Of a stretch of 64,000 bases of DNA, positions 43,320-55,556 are shown piece by piece. The stretch is from Prostheceraeus crozeri (taxonomy: Eukaryota > Platyhelminthes > Polycladida > Euryleptidae), in NCBI GenBank assembly GCA_907163375.1, contig CAJQUW010007273.1, positions 425,001 through 489,000 on the forward strand, in the 5' to 3' direction. Below the pieces are notes generated by a model. It saw nothing but the letters and a program-made list of their open reading frames with translations, had not been told where the DNA came from and did no database searches. Position numbers and translations under genes: made by a program. The stretch's first letter is position 1, and every line of letters begins with the position of its first letter.

Positions 43320-43960
43320 GTGCGAAAGCAAAATTGTCATGTTTCATCGAAATTAGGCGACTGCATTCCATTAAACGATGTCCTTCAACGGATAAGTTGA
43401 GAAGAACTGTGAACAATGTACTTACTAAGCTGGATTACAGCAATAGCATTCTCAATGGTGCGCCAAATATATTAATAAGGAAACAGCAAAAAGTGCAAAA
43501 TGCATGCGGTCCGTTTGATTTTTCGAATCCGCCGTCGAAAGCACATTTCTTCATGCCTTAAGCAACTAAACTGGCTTCCTATAAATGAGCGTATAGCATT
43601 CAAAATCGGATGCTTATGCTATAATGGACTTTACTTGAATTCGTCTGTGTACGTTAATCAATTAATGAATGTGAATATTCCCTCCTGTTCACCTCGATTA
43701 TATGAAGACCGTTGCTTATTGAAGGTACAGCTCACAAAAGCAATATCCCGGGGAGTTCTTGCATTTTGCATCTATGGAGTCTTCGAGCATTCTGTTGACT
43801 CTTGAGCGTCTGCTTTTTCTTAAAAAAAAGCGTAATGCTTTTTCTTCAATTTTATGATAATTTTCTGTAAATTATGATTTCAATGTACGTTTTAACGCTG
43901 TGAGCCTTTTTGGGTACAGCGTTGCAAAGTTTGTCCAAATAAATAACTGAATAAAGCGGG
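43320..43960 (+). pseudogene. LINE ORF2 C-terminus with 3' end (CR1/L2-like)
   Basis: Two overlapping frames carry consecutive pieces of one LINE C-terminus. The first has IRRLHSIKRCPSTDKLRRTV and LTKLDYSNSILNGAPN. The second has ARLIF-like VRLIFRIRRRKHISSCLKQL, NWLPINERIAFKI and CYNGLYLN. This is the well-known stretch (IRSIRRYLS..., RLDYCNSLLYGLP, QNAAARLI, LHWLPVxxRI.FKI) after the RT core of CR1/L2-group LINEs. One frame change separates the parts near 43500. After the stop comes AACGCTGTGAGCCTTTTTGG and an AAATAAATAACTGAATAAA tail, consistent with the L2-type 3' end. 5'-truncated copy. Confidence 0.82.
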
Positions 43961-44442
43961 AAGTATTGAGACCTTCATTTCACCTGTGAACTTCTGAAAG
44001 ATGTCATAATTAATTATAATAATTCATCTCGTTTTATTTACATTCTATTTTCTTTTTCACTTATAAATTCACATTCAAAATTCACGCGAAATTTGCACAT
44101 TGCTATTCCTAAAATAGACACAACACTTTATGAATATCACCATTCTCTGAATATGCTTGATGAATTGCATCAAAGCTGTCTTAAGAGTGAATACCCTTTG
44201 ACAATCTGCAATTAAAAGCTAAAAAAGTAACACGTGATGAGTTACTAAAAATGAGTCACTATAATTATCATATTAATAGTTATTGTAATTATGATTCATT
44301 ATTAAGAGGCCTTCAATCTCAACTTTGGACAAGAGAGTCGTAGATGTCAATTTAAAATACACAGCAATTGAAAACGATTTGAATATTTGTTCGATTATTC
44401 AAATTATATGTACAAGTATATCTCTGTTTATCCTTCACATCT
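43961..44442. other. non-coding DNA, no gene recognised
   Basis: A+T-rich spacer between two LINE relics; nothing supportable. Confidence 0.45.
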
Positions 44443-45600
44443 TTGGTCCAAAATTATCACTCGTTAAGATTGAACAAAGGGCTCGAGAAGGAATATGCTA
44501 AATCAGCTGTCCATCACGCTATGAAGAAAGCAGAGATTGAGAAGATGAATAAGCTGAAAAGTAAAGACCGCAAAAACTTCGTCTTTAAGTTAGAAAAGAA
44601 ATTGAGAGGGGAGACCGAAGAGGTTGCGAGTGTGGGCTGTGTGAGAAACGACTATGGAAATGTGACTCGCTCGTTCTACAGCAGAGCGTTTGAATGCATG
44701 GACTGCCCGTTACAGTGGGCTTTTGAACACTGAAAATCCGTAGGAAATCGCTTCCCCTTCTCCTCAAGAGCCCGTGCAAGGTCCTGCCATCATCATATCG
44801 GAAAGTGTGATGACTGCTGCCCAGGGCTCAATGAAGTTTAACAAAGCGTTTGGCCCTTCCGGAGTAGTCATAGAAATGATACGCACTGTATGGCGACACC
44901 AATCACCAAACTCATCACCCTCGTCGTCTGATGGAGAAAATCCTCGACGATTGGAATCTCTCCGTCATCGAGAGCACATATAAAGCCAGAGGAGATGCAC
45001 TTAGCTGTAACAATTACATGGGCCTGAAGATGCTTGACCAAGTTATGAAGATCACTGAACATGTCTTAGCAGATTCATCTGTGAATATGTCCTCATTGAT
45101 TCATCCTCAGGCAGCTTCAGGAGAAGTGCCTTAGCAAGAAGAAAGATTTATGCGATAATTTTGTTGATCTTGAAGAGGCATTTGATCGTGTGCCTAGGAG
45201 CGTGCTGTGGTGGTCCATGCGGAAGCTTGGAATCGATGAATAGATTGTCTCCACCGTTCATGTACGAGCATTCATAGTCCGTGGTGAGTTGTGACAACGC
45301 AACTGGTGACATTTTCACGGTCAATATTGGTCTTCCTCAAGGCTCAGTGCGAAGCGCTCTGCCCTTCAACACGCGGTTCAGTCGAAGATTCAAAGACTCG
45401 TTTCCTTTGCTGGAAGGTAAACCTGGAGGCAAAAGGTATGGTTGTCAACGTCGATAAGACCAAGGTTCTTTTCAGCCAGAATGGTCAGGAATTAGTCAGA
45501 GAAGAAAGAAAGTTTCCTTGTGGTATCTGGAGGAAGGGCGTGGGAAGGAACTCGATTGGAACGAAAATCGATGCAGCCCAAATGTCGCACCCTCAAACCT
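44443..45600 (+). pseudogene. non-LTR retrotransposon ORF2 relic (second LINE lineage)
   Basis: Pieces of one ORF2 appear in order but in changing frames. They are NKLKSKDRKNFVFKLEKKLR (pre-RT), KAFGPSGVVIEMI (RT motif NGKAAGPSGV), DDWNLSVIESTYKARGDALS with MGLKMLDQVMKI (RT fingers), FVDLEEAFDRVPRSVLWWSM (palm, with the catalytic Asp), and VNIGLPQGSV. Then come VNVDKTKVLFSQNG and PCGIWRKGVGRNSI, the remnant of a C-terminal Cys-rich tail (PCGVCRKGVG...). The FADD/YADD motif is missing through a deletion. DLExAFDRVPR is characteristic of a lineage different from the CR1/L2-like relics nearby. Strongly decayed. Confidence 0.8.
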
Positions 45601-47365
45601 GCGGTCAAACCGACAATAAACGAGGAGTAAGAGAGTAGGTAGCAATTAAATAATGTAACAGTAATGTAATTAATGCATATAATCCATTTCCATAGAATAA
45701 TTGCAATTGATTGCCTGCAGCCGCAAATAGATGATTCACTTGTTATGTCCAACTTTGTTGTAATTAATGAGCCCTTTTCTAGTCCAAGTAACCCAAACAA
45801 AAGTGAATTCGGATTTCTATGGACGGAATACTGGCGAGGTACACTGACCTGTTTGTGACGTCAATTTCGTCGTCTCTTAGGCTTCTCTCATTCTGAAGAT
45901 TATCTTCTTAAAACCGCTGCTGATATTGAAGACTGAAAATGATTCTGATCGCCCCAAGGAGAACAAGTCTGAGACAGAGAATTTGACATAAAATTTGGTC
46001 ACGTGTCATCCTCTCAAACCATGAAAAGTCAAATTTGTCAATTCTGTTTCAACAAAGTCAAGTGTCGGTGAGTGACTCTTTGATAAATGTGTCCTTCAGA
46101 CGCAAACCTTGTCTGTAGAATAATAGATGAGGATGCTGATCCATCATTTTGACGTGCAAAAAATCTTTTTCGTTAGCGTCTTTCAAAGCCGATTTTTTAT
46201 CTCTAACAAGTGTTTTCATCAAGTATCACTTTCCTAATTGCTTCTTCCATATCTCACGCACGTTCACTGATTAGCAGAAAAGGAAATATTCCCCTTTTCT
46301 TCTGGAACATGCAAAATGCATTGAAATCATTCTCGAACATCACGATAGAATGAAATATTGAGACCAAAGAAATCTAATTTTCACTTTTGTAAGTCAATTG
46401 TGTGGCTGTTGCAGAAGTTGTGTGCATTGAGCTCCTGCACAAAGACCAAAACATGTTTGCAATACAAGAATGGATATAACTTTGGTAAGAGCTAGTTTCC
46501 ATCAGTGCTTATACACAGAAATTTCTGTGATAGCGCTAACCTGATGATTGATTTGGGATAGCACCGTGAGATAAGCAATTTGAGCTGGGAGTCAACAGCT
46601 ACACGCCGCACTGATAGCCTTTCAATGCACAATATGCAATTGATCCGCAGTCACTTTTAATGCTGAATATTGCGCTGTATTGTTGGAATATTAATGAATC
46701 TATTAGTCATTAAATATCACGCTGACCAATGTATGTAGATTGCGTTAAATATCAACTACTATTTTAAAAATTTTGGATCATTTCAAGATTGTCGGAGTGA
46801 TTTTCAAATCAGATCTCAGTTGGAATTTCCACATTAATTTGAGGATGAGTATGATTCACTTTATTTATGCACCTTTGAGTTCTCCACCCTAAATTATCTT
46901 ATGTGTGTGACAGTTTCAATCGGCTGAATAATTGAATGTTTTTCTCCAATATTCAAATACTGATCAATATGTCATCTAACTCCAATATTATTCTTCCTTA
47001 AACCCTCTTCGTTAATTCTTCCTTTCACACCCGTTTCGAACACATCTTGGAAAGGCCGATTCGACCCCCTCCTCGTAGCGTCAACAGTATTGTTCCGAGT
47101 TACATGCAGTAATTTGCGGAACATTCTATACAAGCACATGGTGTGTGAACTTTCTAATAGTGTTATTCATTTGCATATGAAAAGCATTTCAAAATTTACA
47201 AACAGCAATTTTAAAATTTTGCGAAGTTTTGTCTACAGATCCCCTTAATGGTTGCTATTTTCGATGTTCAACTATAGATGAATAATAAAGATCAGTTTCT
47301 TAGCTACCTATGATAGCTTCGATGACTTTGATTTCAGATCTCTGGGTAAAGGGCGGTGATACTTA
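45601..47365. other. non-coding DNA, no gene recognised
   Basis: Short frames only; nothing supportable. Confidence 0.5.
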
Positions 47366-49032
47366 TGAGTGCATATATGAGTACTCCGTTGTTAACAAAA
47401 TGGATGAAATTACACTATTCGTTTCCAACGTTTCCTCAGACTTCGCATGCATCGTCGAAAGCTGGTTGAATGACAGCATCTCTAACAGCGCTCTTAACAT
47501 TAATGGCCATAATGTTAATCGTGTAGTTCGATGTACGAATAAGAAAGGAGGAGGTATCTGCTGCTGGATAAAGTGTAACTTCAGTGTAAGCATTATACAT
47601 GCATCCTCTTCGGATAATCAGGACGTGGAACTCCTTCTTCTGTGGGTGTGCCGGACCCTTTTTCGTGTTTCTTACTCATTGTGTATTTTCCTCATGGTCA
47701 AAAAATGAGTTCCACCGCAAAGGAAACATCGAATCTCTTTCTCACGTCTCTAATTGATAATCAGGTGGATGAATTCCTAGATATCCATATATTCATCGTT
47801 GGCGATTCCAATCGCATTGATTCTTGTTTTTTGGAGATCAGCTTTTGTTTGAGCAATCTAATCAACGCTCTCACTCGCCAGGATGCTATCCTAGACCTCT
47901 TATTGTTCCCTGGAAAATTCGTCGCTTCGTACTTCAAACCAACTGTTCTTGCTCCTTTTGCATCATCTAGAACCTGTCAATCAGTTTTCAGATATTGAAG
48001 TTTTAACGAAGGTCTTGGACTTTCGTGATTCAAATATATCAATAATTGAGAATTTCTTTCAGTCGTAGGACTTGTATTCCATGATTTTAAACACTGACCT
48101 GAATGATACGTGTAGAAAATTCTATGACATCCTTAATCATTGCCTCTCTCTTTCCTGCCATAAGATCTTATAAAGCGAAGTTCGAGGGAAAGGCCATGGA
48201 TCACTTCAACACTCAAGGTGCTCCCATACTGGCGCGTATATTTGAGCGTCTGTTGTTCAAACGTTGCAATTCCGAATTAGTTAGGCGTAGTGATTCAACC
48301 CAATTTGCTTACAAGGAAGTTAGCTCTACTACTTGTGCCTTGATTTGTCTCACTAACTACGTAACCAAATGCCTATCTGATCCGTCTGTCTTTGCCTCTC
48401 ATGTCATGATGGCTGGCTGAAATGGAGAAAGGATTCGATAAAATGTCACATCGTCTATTGGTCAACAAGATGATTAGAGATCAATTTGATCCTTCTCTAG
48501 TCACGCTCATCAAAAGCCATCTTTCTGCTCGACTTCAACGCACGCGCTTCAAACTGATTAGAGCGACTTCAAACTAGTGTCTAGTGATGTGCCACAAGGT
48601 TCGTCCATTTGGCCCTTTCTGTTCAGATGCTTCGTGTCTGATTTGAAACTTTGTCCCTTGCGAAAGCAAGCTTTATCGAGTCCACTTCAGCGCGCTTATG
48701 ATGACATTTGTGATTGGATAACGGCCAACAAAATGAGCATCAAGATTTAGAAATCTAAGCAAATGTTTATTTCTCTCATGAATACTCTTAATTTTGACAA
48801 TTTAAGCTGTGTGATATTTTATCCGTGACCGAGCTGAAACTTCTCGGCATCACGCTTGACAGCACCTTAAAGATGAGGTCTCTCACTCTTCAAATGACCA
48901 AGAGAGTCTCGTCGAGGATCTATATTCTTAGGCAATTGAAACCTTTCTTGGATAAAGAACAAATGGTTTCCATATACTGTGCGTGCATCAGATCTATGCT
49001 GGAATATTTTGCTCCTGTTTTAGTAGGTATAT

Positions 49033-49034
<2 letters not shown>
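47366..49034 (+). pseudogene. LINE ORF2 relic with endonuclease and reverse transcriptase pieces
   Basis: Apurinic-type endonuclease motifs come first: VSSDFACIVESWLND, NRVVRCTNKKGGGICCW, then in another frame DIHIFIVGDSNRI (GDFN motif) and RQDAILDLLL. Reverse-transcriptase pieces follow: GAPILARIFERLLFKR, TQFAYKEVSSTTCALICLT and, in other frames, FDKMSHRLLVNKM and DVPQGSSIWPFLF. The end carries LKLLGITLDSTLK, RIYILRQLKPFLDKEQMVSI and YCACIRSMLEYFAPV. This is the order of a CR1/L2-like ORF2, shortened by internal deletions (1.7 kb against roughly 3 kb) and with many frame changes. It ends directly at a TA array. Confidence 0.85.

Positions 49035-49101
<67 letters not shown>
49035..49101. repeat. 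TA dinucleotide array
   Basis: About 33 TA units begin immediately after the LINE coding remnant. Either the LINE was cut here by microsatellite-associated rearrangement or the LINE inserted next to a TA tract. Confidence 0.95.
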
Positions 49102-49103
<2 letters not shown>

Positions 49104-49390
49104 TCTTATATTATGTCCTCTGTCGATAATCGAAGAAATATCAGTCATTCAGTGCATGAGTTAGTACTTCAGGGTGGACACTGAATATTTGTACACGCGC
49201 TCCATGGCTTCTACATTGTGAATGGTGGTTGGTAGGACAATATGCATCGATCGAGCTACGTCACTGCATTGCTACAACATCACGTCGATCTTCACAGTTC
49301 CTTTTCCTTTGTGCGACCGCATGACTGCTCTTGTCAGCTTGCTCGTTGACGGTCTAATACATAGTTCATGCTGTCAGCATTTGCAATTCT

Positions 49391-49536
49391 CTCCGGCTGT
49401 GTTTTGAATCCTGCCAACGTCTACCATCCCCTCGGCAGTGCTTTGAGTCCTGCCTACGTTTTCCATCCTCCCCGACTGTACTTTAAGTCCTGCCAACGTT
49501 CACCCACTTCACTGACTGCGCTTTGAGTCCTGTGCA
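49391..49536. repeat. 40-bp tandem repeat, about 3.6 units
   Basis: Unit begins TTTGAGTCCTGCCAACGTYT and continues as a C-rich ACCATCC-type half. Three full units of 40 bases and a final partial TTTGAGTCCTG are clear. Units differ by 15-25%. No coding meaning seen. Confidence 0.8.
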
Positions 49537-50416
49537 TATTTTATTGATTCAAACTCATTTGTGCTTTATTGCCAAAGCAGTTCTTAGATTAGTTCTAAAC
49601 TGAGTGCTAATATTTTCGCATTCAAAGAGTATTAGAATTTGGGACTCATTCAATAGTCGCAGTTAGTACTTAGGTTCAGTACTCTTTCTAGTACTCATTT
49701 GGGATTTTATGAATATCAGTTTGTAGACTATGAAACCTGGACTATGAACTATAAAGAGAAGACTATAAACACCTGAGACTGATAAGTAATTATTGATAAG
49801 TAAATCTTCCCGCACATTTCTTCATATCTCCTTCACAAATAATGATCATTTAGAAGTAACAAATTTCAACATTTGAGACATGAAATTGTTGTCAAATAAC
49901 AGTTTTTCATGAGTCCTCATTTGATACTTTCATCAAGTCATATTTGCATATAACATTTCACAAAAATGAACAATCACATCTCCCTGACATTTGACGTTTT
50001 CTAAAGATTCCTGTAGCGATAGAAACAACGTCATTTGAAAATATTCAATAGAAGTTGTATGCTAAGAAGTCTGATGGGTGCAATTATACGTTCTTGTTCC
50101 TCGTTACATTCAGTATCAGAATAATTAGTCACAGACGCCTAACATTGATTTATAGGAAACTATTTCCCATATATTTTGCACCGAATTTTTCAAAGCGGAT
50201 AGAAAGAATTCGGATACTTTAATGTTTTGTATCAATGCTTAATTAAATTTCTGCTTGTCGGCTGAAGTTGATAAATTCTACAGAAACATGAAGTCGTTTT
50301 TCTACGAAATACTTTCGGAATGAAAAATACGAGTGGAAGCTTGATAGTTTTCTTAATCAATTTATGATAGAAATAATTTTACAAGAATGATCAGGATAAA
50401 TTTAAATGAGATACAT

Positions 50417-50460
50417 CAGTGCTTCTCAATACTTGACGGGTTGGCCCGGCTTTTGTGCTT
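50417..50460 (+). repeat. possible hAT-type terminal sequence
   Basis: CAGTGCTTCTCAATACTTGA followed by CGGGTTGGCCCGG is the form of a common hAT terminus (CAGTGCTTCTCAA...). No inverted partner or 8-bp duplication was identified. Confidence 0.35.
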
Positions 50461-50550
50461 CTATGAGACCAGCATACATTTTGGAAGAAATTTGCATGTG
50501 CGTGAATTACTTTTTGTGAATGAAAGCAATATCAAGTATGTATTATGACA

Positions 50551-50650
50551 CAGTAATACCCCGATGTGTGCAAAGGATGTGTTCCAGAAAATCTTACGTG
50601 AAGCAAATCTCTTATATCGGGACGAATATCAAATGAACGATTGAAAAATT
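50551..50650 (+). repeat. possible pogo/Tigger-like terminal sequence
   Basis: CAGTAATACCCCGATGTGTG, then GATGTGTTCCAGAAAATC and ATATCGGGACGAATATCAAA, resembles the CAGTAATTCCCCG...TGTTCC... ends of pogo-type miniature elements. The match is by pattern only. Confidence 0.3.
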
Positions 50651-51549
50651 CGTACCTAACTTCGTGGCTCTAAAAGCTAACTATGTATTTTCCTTTTAAA
50701 ATAGTCATTTCAGATTTTAAATTAAAAAAAACAATGCTGCTCAAACGTTGTATACATACTTGTGATCTTTACATCTTAAAATGCTCTCATCAATTACACC
50801 GGGCAGAACTGATCGCGCTTCTTGAAGCCATGTCGGACAGTGATCTCATATTATAGAGAAAACACTATAAAAAACATTTCCACGACGTTGTATGTTTTTT
50901 CTATTTTCTGAATTATATGTTTCAATAATTTTCAAGCATTTTATGGTTTCAGTCTTCCTTCCATTATATTTATATAATTTTCATCTATTGAATATATTTT
51001 TATCTACGGTCTTACTTCGTTATTAAGATTCATTAAATCTTCATATCTAAATTATCAAGGTACAAGTATTTAGTCAAGGCACAACTATTTAGTTAGTGTT
51101 ACGGCTTCATAAGAACATTTAGTGACGATGATTTTATTCTAAATAATCAAGCTCTTTATTCATCAATAATCATCATCCTTAACACATTGAAGAAGATGAA
51201 TGAAAGCAAGAAATATCAGCAAAATTAAATAAAGCCAAAATATCAAATGAAATCAAGCTCGTATGAAATGTGTTTTTAGCCTATAGTTGATATGTCTAAG
51301 TCTATATTACACATATTCATACATAAAGTCTGCATATCAGCGCTTGATCTTTTCGCACAAGAGAATGCGGTACATTAAGCAAGATAGTGCTACAGCAATT
51401 GTTTGATTGAAGCTGAATTATGCCGAAATCAACAAGCGAACTTAATTGGGGGGAACTTGAAATCCGATTCATATTTTCCGGTCTTTCTGAGCTAATAGAA
51501 CCACAGAATTATATATTTTGTTTATCTGCTTCGGTTTGCTAGAAGTGAG

Positions 51550-51775
51550 ATTTATTCAAAATCGACGGCACATCACGGAACTTACTAAATGGGCAAAAAG
51601 GAATTCCTAATACCTTACAGAGACAGGAAAAAAAGTCGTGCGTCGCTTGCGGAGTAATGTGAATTCCAGCAAAGTGCTTCGGTTGCCACAATTCCTTCAG
51701 ATTCGAAGAATTCAGATCATTGCGCACAAGTTTTCTCCATAATGTTGGTCAATCCGATCATTATTAAAGAAAATA
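51550..51775. repeat. unidentified dispersed repeat, copy 2
   Basis: Same-orientation homologue of 28098-28310 (shared blocks listed there). A 62-residue minus-strand frame is open in this copy only and is not supported as coding. Confidence 0.65.
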
Positions 51776-53730
51776 GCAAGCGTACGAAAACTGGTTCGCC
51801 TGTTGATTTCACCATCCTCTTTTCAGCATTCCTCACTGCATAATGCATGAATGTAGTCAGACAGCGATGTGTTTTGTTTTGTGCGAAGTGATATCACAGT
51901 ACGCACGCCACTCACTCATTGACTGGTGGCCAAAGCCAGTTGACAGCTTAGTGTTTGCCATTTCCAATATCAAGCAATATCTGAATTATCCATTCGAGAA
52001 GGAGCAAGTTGTCTAATTCTGTGATGTGCCATTTCGATGTTAAGGACAGATACAAAACTTCCATTCTAGAAACCGGAGATCGCGCAGATGAATCTAATTC
52101 TATGATTAGAATGAATGCATCAGATGCCAGTCATTGGTTGCTGACCGGCACTCTCTGATTATTTATTGCGACCGGCAGTTAGACAAATGAAAGCAACCGG
52201 CATCAGAGTGGAAACAAAGCCCTGCATGGATCCGGTGAAACTTTATACTAAATAACCATTCGAGTACATGTAAATTATGCTTGAGTATTCACTTATCTTT
52301 AGCAAGCTTCACTCAGGATATTTTCTTGCTCAGAATTGAAGCATGTGAGTGTTTATGAACTCATGTGCACAGCCAAAAAGTACATGTAGTTTTTTATGTA
52401 TACAGTAAGTGAAATACTCAAAAATATTCGATGCAATGCGTATTCAGAATTCGCTGTTCTTTAGCCCAATTGATAGAATCATTCTTAGACAGACGAAATG
52501 TATGTACATGTGTCAGGGTCATTCTCAATGTCATAATCATCAATGCATAATGATACTTGGATTCGGTATGATAGACATGATTGCAAACCGAACTTATCGA
52601 ACTTGATTGTGCATCAATGCAGCATAACAGAGATGTCACGATGAAAAGCACGTCAAGGAAAACTATCTTAAAAGCCGCTGGTCCTGCCCAGCCGCCAAAA
52701 TCCCGGCCAGTTGCATTCTTGTGGCATGGAAGTCACAGGAAGTCTAAGAACTGCGTCACTAGTCACAAATCATTGAAGTTCCAATGGCCTGTTGACGGTT
52801 GATACAAACTGAGTTTACTGATTGATTTTGTCTAAATATCTAAAAGTTTGAAAAATCATTGAATCAAATTATTCCTCCCATTCAAGCATCAAACAAAATA
52901 CAACAGATGTAGGAAAGTGTATCACTCTGAAATACCGACGACGTTCATTCATTACAAGTCTCATATGAGGTAATCATATAGAAGCTTTGCATTTTCTCAA
53001 AGTTCTCGAATTTCGGTTGTCATGTGCATGCTTCAAATGTATGAAATCTCTCATGTCCTATTGATTCGTGCAATAATCAAATTCCAAAAATTCCAGAACT
53101 GCAAAAGCGTATTCGAATGATGAGCTCAAAAAGTTGGAATTTATAGAAGTGCACATGGAGAAGAGAGTTTCAGTACTGAATTTTATATCAAGTCATTGAG
53201 AGTCAATGCCTACCGTTGTACTCACTGACTTGAAACCTGCGCACTGTGTGCAGCTTAGATAGTACAATGCTTATACTAATAGCAAATTAATTTCTTTAGT
53301 TTCGCAGAATGCGGCTAATGTGTGATTGGTGTCTAATATGTTAATATATGCGTCTAGCTGTAATTAATTATTACTGTTAAATGACATCTATCATGCAACC
53401 AAGCCAGTCAAACCTCTGGATTAGCAAAGATATTCTTAAAAAAAGGAGGGCTCTTCTTGTATCAATTCATCATTTTTGTTCTACTTTCGTTTGATGAAGC
53501 TTAAAATGTGAAATACATCTTTTAGACAAAGCACGCAGCATATTTCACATTACATACTGTTTTCCCATGATCACATCTTGATTGAGAAAACATGCTACAC
53601 AAATTATTCATTTCATATATAGGTAATTATGTCAAGAACTCGCGATCATTATCAATTTTGCGGACTAAATCAATTATCATTTGTGGTCACATTTTATTTA
53701 AATCGGAGAAAATGTTCGATCCCTTGCAAA
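51776..53730. other. non-coding DNA, no gene recognised
   Basis: Contains a small imperfect hairpin at about 52128-52204 (GATGCCAGTCATTGGTTGCT against AGCAACCGGCATC). Otherwise short chance frames only. Confidence 0.45.
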
Positions 53731-53764
53731 TTTTATACAGAAATATGAGAACCGCTTTCATTGT

Positions 53765-53812
53765 CGAAGATGTATTTAACGCGACATGTTTCGCCTGCTC
53801 TGCTTCACGCGT
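53765..53812 (-). ncRNA. hammerhead-like motif, Penelope left copy
   Basis: The minus-strand sequence is the same as in the right copy at 55508-55556: TAACGCG and CGCGTTA can pair as stem I around TGAAGCAGAGCAGG and CGAAACATGTC. Penelope-like elements are known to carry hammerhead ribozymes near their ends. The CUGAUGA box is not canonical here, so activity is doubtful. Confidence 0.45.
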
Positions 53813-54005
53813 TACACAGGAATGAAGGTACAAGATCTATGACTGGAGATGAAATCACATGAAGTCAAGCGGAACTGGAGATGACAATGACAACAATAAG
53901 CCGACAATTAATTATGCGTTCATGACACGAATTGAAAATCAATGGATAATGACACAGGTAAACGAGACAATACTAGGAAATTTACAAAATAATAATTAAA
54001 GTGAA

Positions 54006-54788
54006 CTACCAAGGTAAGTATAAAGAAATGATATGTTCATTCTGTACGCACAAATTAGGGCTAAACCTTCGAATAGCCAAAGCTTCCGTGAAGGACAAAG
54101 TAGTAGAATGTCTGTTTGAAAATAAAACTTTAAAAGAAGAACGAGCAGTGTCAGTATCACAGCTACAAGCTTGTAAATGCCGAGTAATAGCACTTGCCGG
54201 AGCGCGGACGGATCGAGGAGGTTTGCGGACGGAATTGTTCAACCACTTTGGCACGTGTTCTGAGATACGGTCCTCAAGTTTGCGGCCAGTTCTCCCAATA
54301 TATCTGCTACTGCAGATACACGTGAATGGGTAAATAACATTGGATTTTTGGCGAACAGGCACAAAATCTTTCGGGGACCGGATCGAGATACGTTGAGTGC
54401 TGAATATCACGGTCGGCGAAGCAGCAGGATACAGGCGAAAGGCCTTCTTGATTGACGTCCGAAAAAAGGAAGCTGACTTCTCACCAATGTATGGGACTTT
54501 AATGTACACCTTCTTCTTTTCAGGGCCGAACTCTTGTGCTGACTCGACAGGAGATTGAGTCATATACCTCTCTATGAAAAACGAGGGATATCCATTATCC
54601 AGCAGCACGCACTTTATACTCTCCAGCTCAGCAGGAAGCGTCTCAGGCAAGCATATTCTGTGAGCTCTCATTGTGAGTGACTTCACCAAGTTGACCTTAT
54701 AAGAGCGTGGGACAAAGCTGTAGAAGCTTGAATAGATATATAGCTGTAGAAGCTCGAGGTATGACTCAATCTCCTGTCGAGTCAGCAC
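54006..54788 (-). pseudogene. Penelope-like C-terminal protein, left copy, GIY-YIG nuclease
   Basis: A long open frame of 260 residues. The last 200 are Penelope-like: KVYIKVPYIGEKSASFFRTS (linker), then NVIYPFTCICSSRYIGRTGR with KLEDRISEHVPKWL. This is the GIY-YIG nuclease core with IY, YIG, the following Arg, and Glu-His. The C-terminal IRRFSPNLC end precedes the natural stop. A normal element would have a reverse transcriptase of several hundred residues upstream, which is absent. The first residues of the frame read into the spacer and the opposite arm and are not part of the protein. Three residue differences from the right copy were noted. Confidence 0.82.
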
Positions 54789-55318
54789 AAGAGTTCGGCC
54801 CTGAAAAGAAGAAGGTGTACATTAAAGTCCCATACATTGGTGAGAAGTCAGCTTCATTTTTTCGGACGTCAATCAAGAAGGCCTTTCGCCTGTATCCTGC
54901 TGCTTCGCCGACCGTGATATTCAGCACTCAACGTATCTCGATCCGGTCCCCGAAAGATTTTGTGCCTGTTCGCCAAAAATCCAATGTTATTTACTCATTC
55001 ACGTGTATCTGCAGTAGCAGATATATTGGGAGAACTGGTCGCAAACTTGAGGACCGTATCTCAGAACACGTGCCAAAGTGGTTGAACAATTCCGTCCGCA
55101 AACCTCCTCGATCCGTCCGCGCTCCGGCAAGTGCTATTACTCGGCATTTACAAGCTTGTAGCTGTGATACTGACACTGCTCGTTCTTCTTTTAAAGTTTT
55201 ATTTTCAAACAGACATTCTACTACTTTGTCCTTCACGGAAGCTTTGTCTATTCGAAGGTTTAGCCCTAATTTGTGCGTACAGAAGGAACATATCATTTCT
55301 TTATACTTACCTTGGTAG
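54757..55318 (+). pseudogene. Penelope-like C-terminal protein, right copy, GIY-YIG nuclease
   Basis: Mirror image of the left copy: the same linker, GIY-YIG core and C-terminus, with changes such as NVIYSFT for NVIYPFT, EALSIRR for EALAIRR and CVQKEH for CVQNEH. It starts later within the element than the left copy. The open frame begins upstream at 54707 in the opposite arm's spacer; those first residues are not Penelope sequence. Confidence 0.82.
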
Positions 55319-55507
55319 TTCACTTTAATTATTTTTTTGTAAATTTCCTAGTATTGTCTCGTTTACCTGTGTCATTATCCATTGATTTTCAATTCGTGTC
55401 ATGAACGCATAATTAATTGTCGGCTTATTGTTGTCATTGTCATCACCAGTTCCGCTTGACTTCATGTGATTTCATCTATAGTCATAGATCTTGTACCTTC
55501 ATTCCTG

Positions 55508-55556
55508 TGTAACGCGTGAAGCAGAGCAGGCGAAACATGTCGCGTTAAATACATCT
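55508..55556 (+). ncRNA. hammerhead-like motif, Penelope right copy
   Basis: TAACGCG (55510-55516) pairs with CGCGTTA (55541-55547). Between them lie TGAAGCAGAGCAGG and CGAAACATGTC, giving the order stem I, a CUGAUGA-like segment, a short stem II, GAAA, a minimal stem III and GUC before the stem I strand. GAAA and GUC are present; the CUGAUGA segment deviates, so it is a relic or a weak variant. Confidence 0.45.

Larger units (their letters stand above)
49537..51549. other. non-coding DNA with two possible transposon ends
   Basis: No gene recognised. Two short terminal-like sequences are listed separately (50417 and 50551). The rest is plain A+T-rich DNA. Confidence 0.45.

Noticed and set aside
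54001-54333. 110-residue frame repeated in both arms of the palindrome on the strand opposite to the Penelope coding strand
   Set aside because: It is the antisense of the GIY-YIG nuclease segment; duplication by the palindrome explains why it appears twice.
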